From positions 38,088-102,087 of the forward strand of contig DUKY01000012.1 of the NCBI GenBank assembly GCA_013329055.1: DNA of 64,000 nucleotides, read 5' to 3'. This document shows positions 1-8,350 of the stretch, one piece after another. The position numbers and the translations under genes are program-made. Position 1 is the first letter of the stretch. Every line of letters begins with the position of its first letter. Source of the DNA: Nanobdellota archaeon (GTDB lineage Archaea; Nanobdellota; Nanobdellia; Pacearchaeales; GW2011-AR1). The notes beneath the pieces were generated by a model that did no database searches, was not told the origin of the DNA, and saw nothing but the letters and a program-made list of their open reading frames with translations.

Positions 1-2
1 AT

Positions 3-1115
3 TTAGACATTCCAAAGTTGTATTTTTGGGAATTAAAAGAAGATAGCCATTATAAATATTCTGTGGTGGATGGGCAACAAAGACTAGCAACTATATTCAA
101 ATTCCTTGATGGACTATTAGAATTAAACGAAGAATTTACTCCAGAATATGCAAATAAGAAGTTTATAGACCTTCCAGAAGATTTGCAAGACCAAATATAC
201 AATTATGAGTTGACATTGGTAATTATTGAAAATGCTGATGAGGAAGAGATTCAGGATTTATTCTTACGACTTAATAATGGGACAACTCTGAAATCTCAAG
301 AGAGAAGAATGAATCTCGGGGGAAATCTTTCAAAATATATTGTTGATATGGCAAACCATAAAGTTTTTTCCAAGGTAATATTCAAAAATAAACATAGAGA
401 TTACGAACAAATATTAGCACAATGTCTCAAATTGGAATTAGAAGGAAAAGCAACAAATACCCAAGGGAAATATTTGGATTTAATGTATAAAGAAGAAATA
501 GATTTTGAGGATAATGGCACAACTGCTAAAAAATTCAAAAAGGTTTTGGATTATATGGAAGAGGTATTCTCTGATGAAGACAAGATTCCAGAATTAAAAA
601 GATTCAATTTTATTTCATTATACCTAATGGTATCTCAAATGACTGATAAATTTGTGATTAAAGATAAAAAAGATTTATTCAAAAAATTCTTAATAGATTT
701 TTGGGATGAATTAACAAACTACCGAAACCAAGAGCAAATCTCTGATGAAGACAGAAATCTAGAGTTTGATGATTTTATACAATTTATCAGTAGCAGAACA
801 GATAGTTTAGAATCTATAGAAGGAAGACATAAAATTTTAATAAAATATTTTATGCTTAAGAACCCCAATTTAGAAATTTTTGATAATAATCGAAACTTTA
901 CAGAAGAACAAAGAATTACCATTTACCGTAGAGATAAAGAAATGTGTTGGCATTGTAACAAACACGTTGATTGGGTGGATTTTGAAGCAGACCACAGACC
1001 TAATCCCCATAGTAAGGGTGGTAAGACAAGTGTAGAAAATGGGGTTTGTGCCCATAAAATTTGTAATATTAAAGCGAGTAATAAAGAGAATTTGGCTAAG
1101 AATTGGTTATCTTAA
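3..1115 (+). CDS. DUF262-HNH endonuclease-like protein (5' truncated by window edge)
   Basis: The reading frame is open to the left edge, so the true start lies outside; the TTG at 18 is not a credible start because the codons before it (encoding LDIPK) continue the family sequence. The DUF262 signature VDGQQRLAT lies near the visible N terminus, and residues about 305-360 hold an HNH/zinc-type endonuclease module (CWHC, a DHRPNPHSKGG stretch, then C..I...KASN). DUF262 is the N-terminal NTPase/nuclease-regulating domain of GmrSD-type modification-dependent restriction enzymes; DUF262-HNH fusions are usually annotated as defence or restriction proteins. A DNA-cleaving defence role is an inference from the family. 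The gene ends in TAA and is followed by an AT-rich gap. Confidence 0.8.
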   Translation, partial: LDIPKLYFWELKEDSHYKYSVVDGQQRLATIFKFLDGLLELNEEFTPEYANKKFIDLPEDLQDQIYNYELTLVIIENADEEEIQDLFLRLNNGTTLKSQERRMNLGGNLSKYIVDMANHKVFSKVIFKNKHRDYEQILAQCLKLELEGKATNTQGKYLDLMYKEEIDFEDNGTTAKKFKKVLDYMEEVFSDEDKIPELKRFNFISLYLMVSQMTDKFVIKDKKDLFKKFLIDFWDELTNYRNQEQISDEDRNLEFDDFIQFISSRTDSLESIEGRHKILIKYFMLKNPNLEIFDNNRNFTEEQRITIYRRDKEMCWHCNKHVDWVDFEADHRPNPHSKGGKTSVENGVCAHKICNIKASNKENLAKNWLS

Positions 1116-1188
1116 AAACAAATTTTATTTTCTGTGTAAAAAGTAGCCCAAATTAAAGACTTTATACACAAAGCCTAAAAATTATTTA

Positions 1189-1320
1189 TCACTCAATGTC
1201 GGTCAAACTTAAAATTTTATCAGAACATTCAAGATGATAAATTCCCTCAAACTCTCCATCTAAAACACACTTCTCTCTTAATCCAATGAGTTTTCCACAT
1301 AAATCACAAAATTCTGCTAT
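1189..1320 (-). other. Short Cys-motif reading frame without a normal start
   Basis: Within the 260-bp gap a minus-strand frame reads about 43 codons with the pattern CDLCGK ... C ... HLEC, which looks like a small treble-clef or zinc-ribbon fragment. No ATG, GTG or TTG lies between the preceding in-frame TAG and the first cysteine, so this is either a remnant of a broken gene or chance. The rest of the gap shows nothing recognisable. Confidence 0.25.
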
Positions 1321-1374
1321 AAATAAATTAAAAGTCTAAAGATTAAATATTTTTCTAAAGTCTAAAGAATAACC

Positions 1375-1869
1375 TTATTTTTTAGCTTTCATCATAACTG
1401 CTAAAGCCACAGCAATAACAACAACAAAAGTCACATTAGTCCACAAAGTATTACTCCAGGATTGTTTGAACAATAATAAAACTACATTATCCCACGTCCC
1501 AGTAGCCCAAAATACTGCAATTGTAACCGCAATAAAAATCCCAAATCCAGTTACCCATTTTACCCCAGTATTAGTCAAAAAATCCTTTGATAAATCACTT
1601 CCGGAAGCAAAACCCCATAAAAGTAAACCAACAAAGACAATAACTATTGAAACAGTTAAGAATAATACTAAGTTATGAACAATATCTTTTGGATAAGCTG
1701 CCCCAATAAAAACAAAAGCAATAACAAAAGCAACAATTGAATCAATTTGCTTATTATCGCCAAGAAGCTTTGTTTTACCTAATAAAGCGAAAACTAAAGT
1801 CCAAATCAATAAAAACGGAAAGGCAAATTGCGTAAAAATCCAATGTTGAAAAATTGTTTCCTGCACCAT
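1375..1869 (-). CDS. Small integral membrane protein, 4-5 TM segments
   Basis: This 164-residue protein is almost entirely hydrophobic. Four to five predicted membrane helices are visible (about residues 12-30, 43-60, 66-86, 103-122 and 142-160), with a short basic C terminus (KAKK). It has no catalytic motif I recognise. It lies just downstream of the PRC-barrel gene on the same strand with a 21-bp gap, so the two are probably co-transcribed. Function unknown. Confidence 0.75.
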   Translation of the reverse strand: MVQETIFQHWIFTQFAFPFLLIWTLVFALLGKTKLLGDNKQIDSIVAFVIAFVFIGAAYPKDIVHNLVLFLTVSIVIVFVGLLLWGFASGSDLSKDFLTNTGVKWVTGFGIFIAVTIAVFWATGTWDNVVLLLFKQSWSNTLWTNVTFVVVIAVALAVMMKAKK

Positions 1870-1890
1870 CTTTTTTAAATTTTAAATAAA

Positions 1891-2169
1891 TTAAATCAAA
1901 TCTTGATCAAGGTCTTCCATCTCTGGTCCAGAACTTGGTAAAGCCGATTTACTTATAATAAAAATATCATTTACAGCCCTTACAAATTGATGAGGAATAA
2001 TAACCCCTCTAGCACCACCGATTAAAGATGTAACACTATTTCCTACTTTAATCCTCCAGCCATCAATCCTGTTTTCATGAAGATTTACTTCTTCAATTTC
2101 ACCAAAAAAATCTCCTGAATCAGTATAAACCTTTGTACCAAGTACTTCAGATATTTTTTTAACTATCAT
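1891..2169 (-). CDS. PRC-barrel domain protein
   Basis: This 92-residue protein fits a single PRC-barrel: the N-terminal pattern VLGTKVYTDSGDFFGEIEEV, a central RIKVG strand, then a VIIPHQFVRAV segment and a strongly beta pattern. PRC-barrels in archaea are small RNA- or protein-binding adaptor domains, for instance in RimM and in CdvA/CdpB-type division proteins. The partner here cannot be told from sequence. It is the first gene of a two-gene minus-strand unit with the membrane protein at 1375-1869; the upstream divergent gap carries a repeat element. Confidence 0.75.
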   Translation of the reverse strand: MIVKKISEVLGTKVYTDSGDFFGEIEEVNLHENRIDGWRIKVGNSVTSLIGGARGVIIPHQFVRAVNDIFIISKSALPSSGPEMEDLDQDLI

Positions 2170-2236
2170 ACTAAAATATTATCTGAAATGATTTAAATAC
2201 TTTTCCGTTGTTTAGTCTATAATTCAAAATAGAAGC

Positions 2237-2297
2237 TTTTGATTTTACAATCAACTTGGAAGCTCAAATATTATTAAGGGGGAATCCAAAATCAAAA
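2237..2297. repeat. Element A: short structured repeat of the dispersed family
   Basis: The arms TTTTGATTTT (2237-2246) and AAAATCAAAA (2288-2297) are perfect inverted repeats. They enclose the family core (TTGGAAGCTCAAATATT, then TAAGGGGGAATCC). It lies between divergent genes. A 9-bp direct repeat TTCAAAATA flanks it at 2223-2231 and 2318-2326, which may be a target duplication but is AT-rich. Confidence 0.6.
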
Positions 2298-2330
2298 ATA
2301 TTTAATCTGAACAAAACTTCAAAATAATAA

Positions 2331-2340
2331 GTTTTATAAT
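2331..2340 (+). promoter_or_regulatory. TATA-like box for the gene at 2362
   Basis: The sequence gttttataat is centred about 26 bp before the ATG at 2362. No ribosome site precedes the ATG, so a leaderless transcript is expected. Confidence 0.5.
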
Positions 2341-2361
2341 AAATGTTTTACTCTTTTTAAT

Positions 2362-2988
2362 ATGCTAAATAAAAACGAAATAATTTCAATCTCAATAATC
2401 ACGCTAATATTAGCTTTTACAATTAGCTTAATACAAACAACTCAGGCATTTTTACAGATGTTGTTAATAGTCTTTTTAGTTTTAATAGTAAATATCACTG
2501 CAAAAAAAATAACCAGTTTTTACCTTGATTCAGAAATCGAAATAAAAATGTGGGAAATCTTAAGATATGGATTTCAGGCACATAAACAGTTCAAAAATCC
2601 TTTTCCGGCAGGAGTATTTGTTCCGTTAATATTAATAGCAATCACATTCGGTAAATTAAAGTGGATGGCATCACTGGTTTTTGAAGTCAAAGCAAAAACA
2701 TACAGGGCTGCAAAAAGATATGGAGTTTATTCATTTTCTGAAATGACTGAATATCACATTGCATTAATTGCAGCGTCAGGAATTATTGCAAACTTAATAT
2801 TTGCAATTATTGGATACTTAATAGGATTCCCGGACTTTTCAAGAATAAACATTTATTACGCATTTTTCAACCTTTTTCCAATTTCAGATTTAGACGGAAA
2901 TAAAATATTCTTCGGAAGTTTAATACTTTGGAGTTTCATCACATCAATAACACTTATTGCATTAGGATTTGCAATTTTATTAGTATAA
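2362..2988 (+). CDS. M50/site-2-protease-fold membrane protein lacking the HExxH motif
   Basis: This 208-residue protein has about five to six membrane helices. The C-terminal motif FNLFPISDLDGNKIFF matches the second S2P/M50 signature (NxxPxxxLDG), whose Asp normally binds zinc. The first signature is absent: where a helix should contain HExxH, the sequence near residue 48 reads VNITAKKI. It therefore keeps the fold but probably not protease activity. Archaeal membrane proteins of this kind exist, but their role is not known to me. An apparent TATA box lies 26 bp upstream, which supports the chosen ATG. Confidence 0.7.
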   Translation: MLNKNEIISISIITLILAFTISLIQTTQAFLQMLLIVFLVLIVNITAKKITSFYLDSEIEIKMWEILRYGFQAHKQFKNPFPAGVFVPLILIAITFGKLKWMASLVFEVKAKTYRAAKRYGVYSFSEMTEYHIALIAASGIIANLIFAIIGYLIGFPDFSRINIYYAFFNLFPISDLDGNKIFFGSLILWSFITSITLIALGFAILLV

Positions 2989-3020
2989 AAATTTTTAAAT
3001 CCAAAAAACAAACAAATAAC

Positions 3021-3245
3021 ATGAAAAAGACAGAAAAAATATTAAATTTATTTAAATCCAAATCAGCAACAGTATCGTTTGCAATAATTGCATTAATTAG
3101 TGGAGCATTTTTTATAAACAAAGGAATTACAGGCAACGTAGTATTGACAACAAAACAACCATTTGACATTGCATCTTTCATCGGATTATTATTAATAATT
3201 TGTTCAATTATTTTAGCAGAATACAGCATTAGAAATAAAAAATAA
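3021..3245 (+). CDS. Two-TM small membrane protein
   Basis: I chose the ATG at 3021, giving 74 residues; the longer frame overlaps the preceding gene and encodes sequence without membrane character. A basic N terminus (KKTEKILNLFKSKS) leads into helix 1 (VSFAIIALISGAFFI). A short loop with GITGNVV follows, then helix 2 (IASFIGLLLIICSIIL) and a short basic tail. It lies 32 bp after the S2P-like gene and is probably co-expressed with it. Function unknown. Confidence 0.7.
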   Translation: MKKTEKILNLFKSKSATVSFAIIALISGAFFINKGITGNVVLTTKQPFDIASFIGLLLIICSIILAEYSIRNKK

Positions 3246-3268
3246 TTATTTATTTTTTAATTTCACAA

Positions 3269-3362
3269 TTAAATTTTAGAGTAATTTCTTTGGCAATTCA
3301 GATATTCTAAAGGACGGGTTTGCGACGAAAAGTCGCATTTAGAGGGAATCCCTAAAATTTAA
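3269..3362. repeat. Element B: structured repeat with GC-rich internal hairpin
   Basis: The closing arms TTAAATTTTAG (3269-3279) and CTAAAATTTAA (3352-3362) are perfectly complementary but differ in sequence from the arms of elements A, C and D. The core TTTGGCAATTCAGATATTCTAAAGG is shared with element C. An internal hairpin TGCGAC-GAAAA-GTCGCA lies at 3321-3337, and the 3' side carries the family GGGAATCC box. This looks like compensatory change in a conserved stem. Confidence 0.6.
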
Positions 3363-3423
3363 TACCCATCTTTCTGCTTATCTAATTTTTTCAGGATAAA
3401 ATTTAAACTTAACAATTAATTAC

Positions 3424-3744
3424 GGCTCTGTCCAGAGTTTTTGATTTTAGCTAACTTTTGGCAATTCAGGTATTCATTAAGGGCGAAATTATTGAACAGT
3501 GAGTAAATAAATTTATTAATAACAACTTTTCAATGATTGAGCAGGGTCTTCAAGCTTTAGCTTGAACTAGAAGCGAAAGTTTACATTTGCATTAAATTCT
3601 GAAAGTAAAATTAAAAAATCGCAAGTGTGGGCTTGAGTAGAAAGTTTACATTTGCATTAAATTCTGAAAGTAAAATTAAAAAATCGCAAGTGTGGGCTTG
3701 AGTGGGAATCCTAAAATCAAAAAAACTTAATTCAGGACAGAGCC
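3424..3744. mobile_element. Element C: 321-bp MITE-like element with TIRs and 9-bp target duplication
   Basis: The element begins GGCTCTGTCC (3424-3433) and ends GGACAGAGCC (3735-3744), a perfect 10-bp terminal inverted repeat. A second inverted pair lies inside it: TTTTTGATTTTA (3438-3449) and TAAAATCAAAAA (3712-3723). The 9-mer ATTAATTAC abuts both ends (3415-3423 and 3745-3753), as for a target-site duplication. The ends resemble those of IS5-group (IS903-like) elements, which also duplicate 9 bp; this comparison is from memory. No transposase is encoded, so it would be non-autonomous. It contains a tandem hairpin repeat. Confidence 0.75.
3575..3703. repeat. Tandem 65-bp repeat, two copies, each an RNA-like hairpin
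   Basis: Copies at 3575-3638 and 3640-3703 are identical over about 64 bp. Each can fold as a 14-bp stem between AAGTTTACATTTGC and GCAAGTGTGGGCTT using four G-U pairs, which points to RNA rather than DNA structure. Single related copies occur in the element at 55.9 kb and the locus at 13.1 kb. A hairpin TTCAAGC-TTTA-GCTTGAA precedes the first copy. Confidence 0.75.
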
Positions 3745-3788
3745 ATTAATTACTAAACCTATTTATACATTAAAAATTTTAAAAAAAG

Positions 3789-5324
3789 ATGTCAGAATTT
3801 CTAAAAGATATAACACCAAGAGAATACCAGCAAAAAATATTTGAAACATGCATTAACAAAAATTGTTTAGTAGTGCTTCCAACAGGATTAGGTAAAACAT
3901 TAATCGCTTTAATGCTAACGATAAAAAGAATGCAGGAATATCCCGGAAAAAAAGTAGTTTTCCTAGCCCCAACTAAACCATTAGCAGAACAACATATAAT
4001 TTCTTTTAAAAAATACTTGCCGGAATTATTTGCAGACATGCAATTATTCACAGGAGCAATTAATTCAATAGAAAGAAAAAAAATCTGGCAAACAGCAGAT
4101 ATAATTTTTTCAACGCCTCAGTGCGTCGCAAATGATTTACGAAAAGAATTATACAGTTTAAAAGACGTATGCTTATTAATTGAAGATGAAGCACATCGAT
4201 GTGTGAAAAATTATGATTATAATTACATCGCAAAAAGATATATCACACAAGCAGATAATCCGAGGATAATGGGACTTACAGCTTCACCGGGAAATGAAGC
4301 AAGCAAAATCAAAGAAATCTGCAAAAATTTATCTATTGAAGAAGTAGAACTAAGAACAAGAGATAGTCCGGATGTTAAAAAATATCTTCAGGAACTGGAA
4401 TTTGAAAAAATAATGATTGATTTCCCAATAGAATTTCAGGAAATGAAACATGTTTTATTAAAGTTATATGATAGATATGTTGAAGAATTAAGATATAGAA
4501 AAGTTCTTTTTGGACCGGCAAATAAAATAACATTGATTAAACTTCAGCAAACAATAATGGGAACATTAGCAAGAGGAAATCACAATTATAATTATCTTCT
4601 TGGAGCAAGTGCCTGTGCACAGGCAATTAAACTTCAACACGCCTTAGAACTTTTAGAAACACAAACATTAGAAAGTTTTAACAAATATCTCAAAACATTA
4701 TTTAATCAGGCAGCAAAAAAACAAAGTAAAGGAGTTGTTAAATTAGTTGCAAATCCTGAATTTAATTTTTTATTCATGCAATCAAATGAATTATTAGCAA
4801 AAAAGAAAGAACATCCAAAACTACAAAGATTAGAAGAAATAATCAAAAAAGAAAATCAAAAAAGAATTATTGTTTTTACACAATTTAGAGATACAGCAAC
4901 GACAATTTCTGAAAAATTAAATAAAATTGAAGGAATAAAAGCTAAAATATTTGTCGGGCAAACAAAAAAAAATGGAACAGGTTTATCTCAAAAAGACCAA
5001 AAAAAAATAATTGAAGATTTCTCAATAGGAGAAATAAATGTTTTGGTTGCAACATCAATTGCAGAAGAAGGATTAGATATTCCCGAAGTAAATGCAGTTA
5101 TATTTTATGAACCAATACCTTCAGCAATAAGAGCAATACAAAGAACAGGTAGAACAGCAAGACTAAAAAAAGGAAAATTAATCATGCTGATTACAAAGGG
5201 AACAAGAGATGAATCATTTTATCACGTTTCACGAGCAAGAGAAAAACAAATGGGCAGAGCAATAGATACAGTTAAACAAGGACTTGCAAATAATATCAAA
5301 GAAGAAGTCCAAAAGACATTATAA
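3789..5324 (+). CDS. Hef-type superfamily 2 helicase (helicase half only)
   Basis: This 511-residue protein has the ordered SF2 motifs of the Hef/FANCM/Mph1 group: Walker A PTGLGKT (about 31-37), motif II DEAH (about 132-135), motif III GLTASPG (161-167), then after a helical insert VFTQFRDTA, EGLDIPEVN and QRTGRTAR. Euryarchaeal Hef is a single chain of roughly 750 residues with a C-terminal XPF/ERCC4 nuclease; this protein stops after the helicase. An ERCC4 nuclease gene lies 2.3 kb downstream on the same strand. The likely role is unwinding of stalled forks and branched DNA. A TATA box ends about 20 bp before the ATG, and no ribosome site is seen, so the mRNA is probably leaderless. Confidence 0.9.
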   Translation: MSEFLKDITPREYQQKIFETCINKNCLVVLPTGLGKTLIALMLTIKRMQEYPGKKVVFLAPTKPLAEQHIISFKKYLPELFADMQLFTGAINSIERKKIWQTADIIFSTPQCVANDLRKELYSLKDVCLLIEDEAHRCVKNYDYNYIAKRYITQADNPRIMGLTASPGNEASKIKEICKNLSIEEVELRTRDSPDVKKYLQELEFEKIMIDFPIEFQEMKHVLLKLYDRYVEELRYRKVLFGPANKITLIKLQQTIMGTLARGNHNYNYLLGASACAQAIKLQHALELLETQTLESFNKYLKTLFNQAAKKQSKGVVKLVANPEFNFLFMQSNELLAKKKEHPKLQRLEEIIKKENQKRIIVFTQFRDTATTISEKLNKIEGIKAKIFVGQTKKNGTGLSQKDQKKIIEDFSIGEINVLVATSIAEEGLDIPEVNAVIFYEPIPSAIRAIQRTGRTARLKKGKLIMLITKGTRDESFYHVSRAREKQMGRAIDTVKQGLANNIKEEVQKTL

Positions 5325-5329
5325 AAAAT

Positions 5330-6376
5330 CTATTTACTTTTTAATAATCCATGAGCAATACTTTCTTTATAACCTGCTGAAGAAATTTTAATAAAATCAA
5401 CCTTACCCCTCAATTCAAGAATATTCTTTGCACCAATATAAGTCATCCCTGAAGCAAGACCACCAAGAAATTTTTTTATAATCGGTTCAATTTTACCTTT
5501 ATGAAGAACTCTTGTTTTTTCTCCTTCGATATGAACTATTTCATCTTCACAACGACCATCAAGTTTTAATCTTTTAAGTGTCGCATCATAACTTGCCATT
5601 CCTCTATAATCCTTAAACTCTTTTCCATTAATATTAATTAATTCACAAGGTGTTTCTGTTGTTCCAGCCAAAATATGCCCAACCATCACACAATCTGCAC
5701 CTGCACCAATAGCTTTTGTAACATTTCCAGGAATTGTAATCCCCCCATCTGCACAAAGAGGAATTTTCCCTTGCGTTTCCTCATAAACATCAATTATAGC
5801 CGTAATTTGAGGTACACCAACTCCAGTCATCATTCTAGTTGTGCACATCGAACCAGGACCGATTCCAACTTTAATTGCATCAGCACCTTTTGTTAAAAAA
5901 TAGTGAGCAGCATCTTTTGTTGCAATATTACCAACCATAACATCAATAAAAGGATAATGTTCTTTAATCCAATCTAACGCTTTACCGACATATTTTGAAT
6001 GACCATGAGCAACATCTAATACTAAAATATTAACACCTGCATCAACCAATAATGGAACTCTTTCTTCTAAATCTTTAACACCGATTGCAGCAGCACAAAT
6101 TAAATTTTCCCCTTTTACTTTTTTAACTTCTTTTACTTGATCATTAATAGACATGAATCTATGCAAAACCCCAAGACCGCCAAGTTTGCCTATCGCAATA
6201 GCCATACGACTTTCACAGATGGTATCCATATTTGAAGCAATAAAAGGAATACCTATTTCATAATTCCGAGTAACTTTTGTTTTAAAATCTACATCTTTTC
6301 TGGATTTAACTTTATTATATTTTGGAACAATCAAAACATCATCAAAAGAATAACCACCACCAATAACCCTTGCCAT
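5330..6376 (-). CDS. IMP dehydrogenase / GMP reductase family protein without CBS domains
   Basis: This 348-residue TIM-barrel enzyme carries the catalytic loop [20 protein letters not shown] with Cys178, plus the phosphate and flap landmarks CADGGI, DYRGMAS and a [13 protein letters not shown] segment. The loop and C-terminal pattern are closer to IMPDH than to GMP reductase. However, the CBS pair is missing, the length is that of GuaC, and no Arg-Tyr dyad is visible in the flap. It may convert IMP to XMP or GMP to IMP; the sequence does not settle which. It converges on the helicase gene with a 5-bp gap. Confidence 0.85.
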   Translation of the reverse strand: MARVIGGGYSFDDVLIVPKYNKVKSRKDVDFKTKVTRNYEIGIPFIASNMDTICESRMAIAIGKLGGLGVLHRFMSINDQVKEVKKVKGENLICAAAIGVKDLEERVPLLVDAGVNILVLDVAHGHSKYVGKALDWIKEHYPFIDVMVGNIATKDAAHYFLTKGADAIKVGIGPGSMCTTRMMTGVGVPQITAIIDVYEETQGKIPLCADGGITIPGNVTKAIGAGADCVMVGHILAGTTETPCELININGKEFKDYRGMASYDATLKRLKLDGRCEDEIVHIEGEKTRVLHKGKIEPIIKKFLGGLASGMTYIGAKNILELRGKVDFIKISSAGYKESIAHGLLKSK

Positions 6377-6493
6377 AATTAAAAAAACAAAAAAGAGTAT
6401 AAAAAGATATTTATGAGATAAAGATAAGATTTTTAATTAAAGTATATATTTCACAATAACAATTCTTTATAAGCCAGATAAATAAAAACTATT

Positions 6494-7597
6494 ATGGTGA
6501 AAATAACAATTTCTGGTATGCCTGGTTCCGGTAAAAGTTCTTTGAAAGATAATTTAGCAACAAAACTGCAATATGCATCCTTTATTTCAGTTGGAGACAT
6601 CCATGGAGAAATTGCTAATGAAAAAGGAATGAATATAAATGATTTAATGGAATTCGCAAAAACAGACATATCCATTCATAAAGAGATGGATAAAAAAGTA
6701 AAAGAATATGGTCAAAGACATAAAGATGCAATTATTGAAGGTTGGATAGCATATAATTTTGTTCCGGATTCAATTAAAATTTTTTTGGATGTCGATGAAA
6801 ATACAGGAGCAGAAAGGATTTATCACGCTCAAAGAAAAGATGAACCAAAATATACATCTATACAAGAGACATTAATGCAAACAAAAAAAAGATTAGAAGA
6901 TACTTGCCAAGGATTTCAAAAAACTCACAAATTAGATTTTTTAAATAAAGACCAATATGACATAATAATTAATACAACAAATAAAACCCCCGAAGAAGTT
7001 TTGCATTTAGCAGATAAAAAAATCATAGATTATAATCAAAAGATGTTTCCCCCAACATTTTATTTAGCTCATCCGACAGAATCAAAAAAAGAAGTCAGAA
7101 CTTGGCAGCAAAAATTTGAAGAACAAACAAAAATAAAATTAATAAATCCATTTTTTGATTGCAACTCTTTAGAAACAGAAATGGGACATTTAGGAAAAGA
7201 AAAATATCTGCAAATGTCAAAAGAACAAAGATCAGAATTAATACGGGGGGATTTAGAAGGAATCGCAGACAAAAAAGTTATTGGAGGAATATTCCTTTTT
7301 GACAAATCTTACACCCTTGGAACACCATTAGAATTAGCTCTGACAAAATTAATGGGAAAACTTACTTATACCGTCGCAATGCATCCCGAACAAGCATATA
7401 AAAAACATCCAACATTTGCATTATTCTCAGATGAAATCTTTACAGGTTATGAAGAATTAGAAGATTTTATGAAGAAAAACAAACAAAATTTTTTTAGAGA
7501 CTTAGAACAATCAAGACAAAGAACATTAAAAGATTCAACACTTCAAGTAATATACAATCAGGTATTCAAAAATATAGAGCTCCTTGCAAAAGAATAA
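6494..7597 (+). CDS. Fusion: CMP-kinase-like P-loop domain + nucleoside 2-deoxyribosyltransferase-like domain
   Basis: Residues 1 to about 180 form a nucleotide kinase of the archaeal cytidylate-kinase type: the P-loop GMPGSGKSS near residue 8, then SVGDIHGE, an EGWIAYNF segment and an LDVDENTGAERIYHAQRKDE lid-like region. Residues about 190-367 begin FYLAHP and contain LINPFFD, DLEGIADKKVIGGIFLFD and a GTPLELALTKLMGK stretch. These match nucleoside 2-deoxyribosyltransferase or dNMP-hydrolase (Rcl) folds, in which the D..I.(A)D and (S)xGTxxE positions bind the deoxyribose. A role in deoxynucleotide salvage or pool cleaning is inferred. The ERCC4 gene follows after 36 bp. Confidence 0.75.
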   Translation: MVKITISGMPGSGKSSLKDNLATKLQYASFISVGDIHGEIANEKGMNINDLMEFAKTDISIHKEMDKKVKEYGQRHKDAIIEGWIAYNFVPDSIKIFLDVDENTGAERIYHAQRKDEPKYTSIQETLMQTKKRLEDTCQGFQKTHKLDFLNKDQYDIIINTTNKTPEEVLHLADKKIIDYNQKMFPPTFYLAHPTESKKEVRTWQQKFEEQTKIKLINPFFDCNSLETEMGHLGKEKYLQMSKEQRSELIRGDLEGIADKKVIGGIFLFDKSYTLGTPLELALTKLMGKLTYTVAMHPEQAYKKHPTFALFSDEIFTGYEELEDFMKKNKQNFFRDLEQSRQRTLKDSTLQVIYNQVFKNIELLAKE

Positions 7598-7633
7598 AAT
7601 CCTAAAAATTTAAATCCTAAGATAAAAAATATA

Positions 7634-8350
7634 ATGACAGAATTTTACGATATTTTCTCAAGAAAAAAAGAAATAATAAAAATAGATAAACCGATTGAAA
7701 CAAAAGAAATAATAAAAATAGATTATAGAGAACAAAACAGTTTTGTCCCAACAAATTTAAAAAAGTTAGGTTATGAAATTGAATTCTTAGAATTAAAAGT
7801 TGCAGATTATATTGTTAAAGATGTCGCAATTGAAAGAAAAACAGTTTCAGATTTTTTATCTTCAATGATTGATAAAAGACTAGCCCATCAATTAGAAGAA
7901 TTACAGCAGTATCAAAATAAACTTTTAATTATTGAAGGAATCGAAGAACAGGAACTTTATAACGACGATAATTTAAAAGGAATAAATGCAAATGCAATTA
8001 GAGGATTCTTATTATCAATTTTATTAAAACACAACGTGCCAATAATTTTTTCAAAAAATCAAAAAGATACAGCAAAATTTATCGACATACTTGCAAAACG
8101 ACAATCAAAAGAAGTTTCATTGAATGCAAAAAAAAGAACATTAAAACCAAATGAACAATTACAATTTATTACAGAAAGCTTCCCGGGAATTGGGCCAAAG
8201 ACCGCAAAAAAACTTTTAATAAAATTCAGAACAATAAGAAAAATAATAAATGCACCACATAATGAATTAAAAAAAATAATGGGAAAACAAGCAACAATAA
8301 TTAAATCAATAATAGACCAGCAATATATTATCCATAAAGAACAAAATTAA
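7634..8350 (+). CDS. XPF/ERCC4-type nuclease with helix-hairpin-helix (nuclease half of a split Hef)
   Basis: This 238-residue protein has the ERCC4 nuclease domain at about 25-150: IDYREQ, LKVADYIV and the catalytic ERKxxxD motif (IERKTVSDF, about 66-74). A tandem HhH module sits near 180-215 (SFPGIGPKTAKKLLIKFRTI). XPF/Hef nucleases cut 3'-flap and fork junctions as dimers through the HhH region. It is encoded separately from the helicase, as in crenarchaeal XPF, but here the helicase partner survives as its own gene. The 3' end overlaps the convergent gene by 4 bp. Confidence 0.9.
   Translation: MTEFYDIFSRKKEIIKIDKPIETKEIIKIDYREQNSFVPTNLKKLGYEIEFLELKVADYIVKDVAIERKTVSDFLSSMIDKRLAHQLEELQQYQNKLLIIEGIEEQELYNDDNLKGINANAIRGFLLSILLKHNVPIIFSKNQKDTAKFIDILAKRQSKEVSLNAKKRTLKPNEQLQFITESFPGIGPKTAKKLLIKFRTIRKIINAPHNELKKIMGKQATIIKSIIDQQYIIHKEQN

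Noticed and set aside
719-1055. Minus-strand frames over the DUF262-HNH gene
   Set aside because: Shadows of a well-supported gene on the other strand; no motif.
3575-3703. CRISPR-like array
   Set aside because: Only two 64-bp copies with a 1-bp spacer; no spacers and no cas genes.
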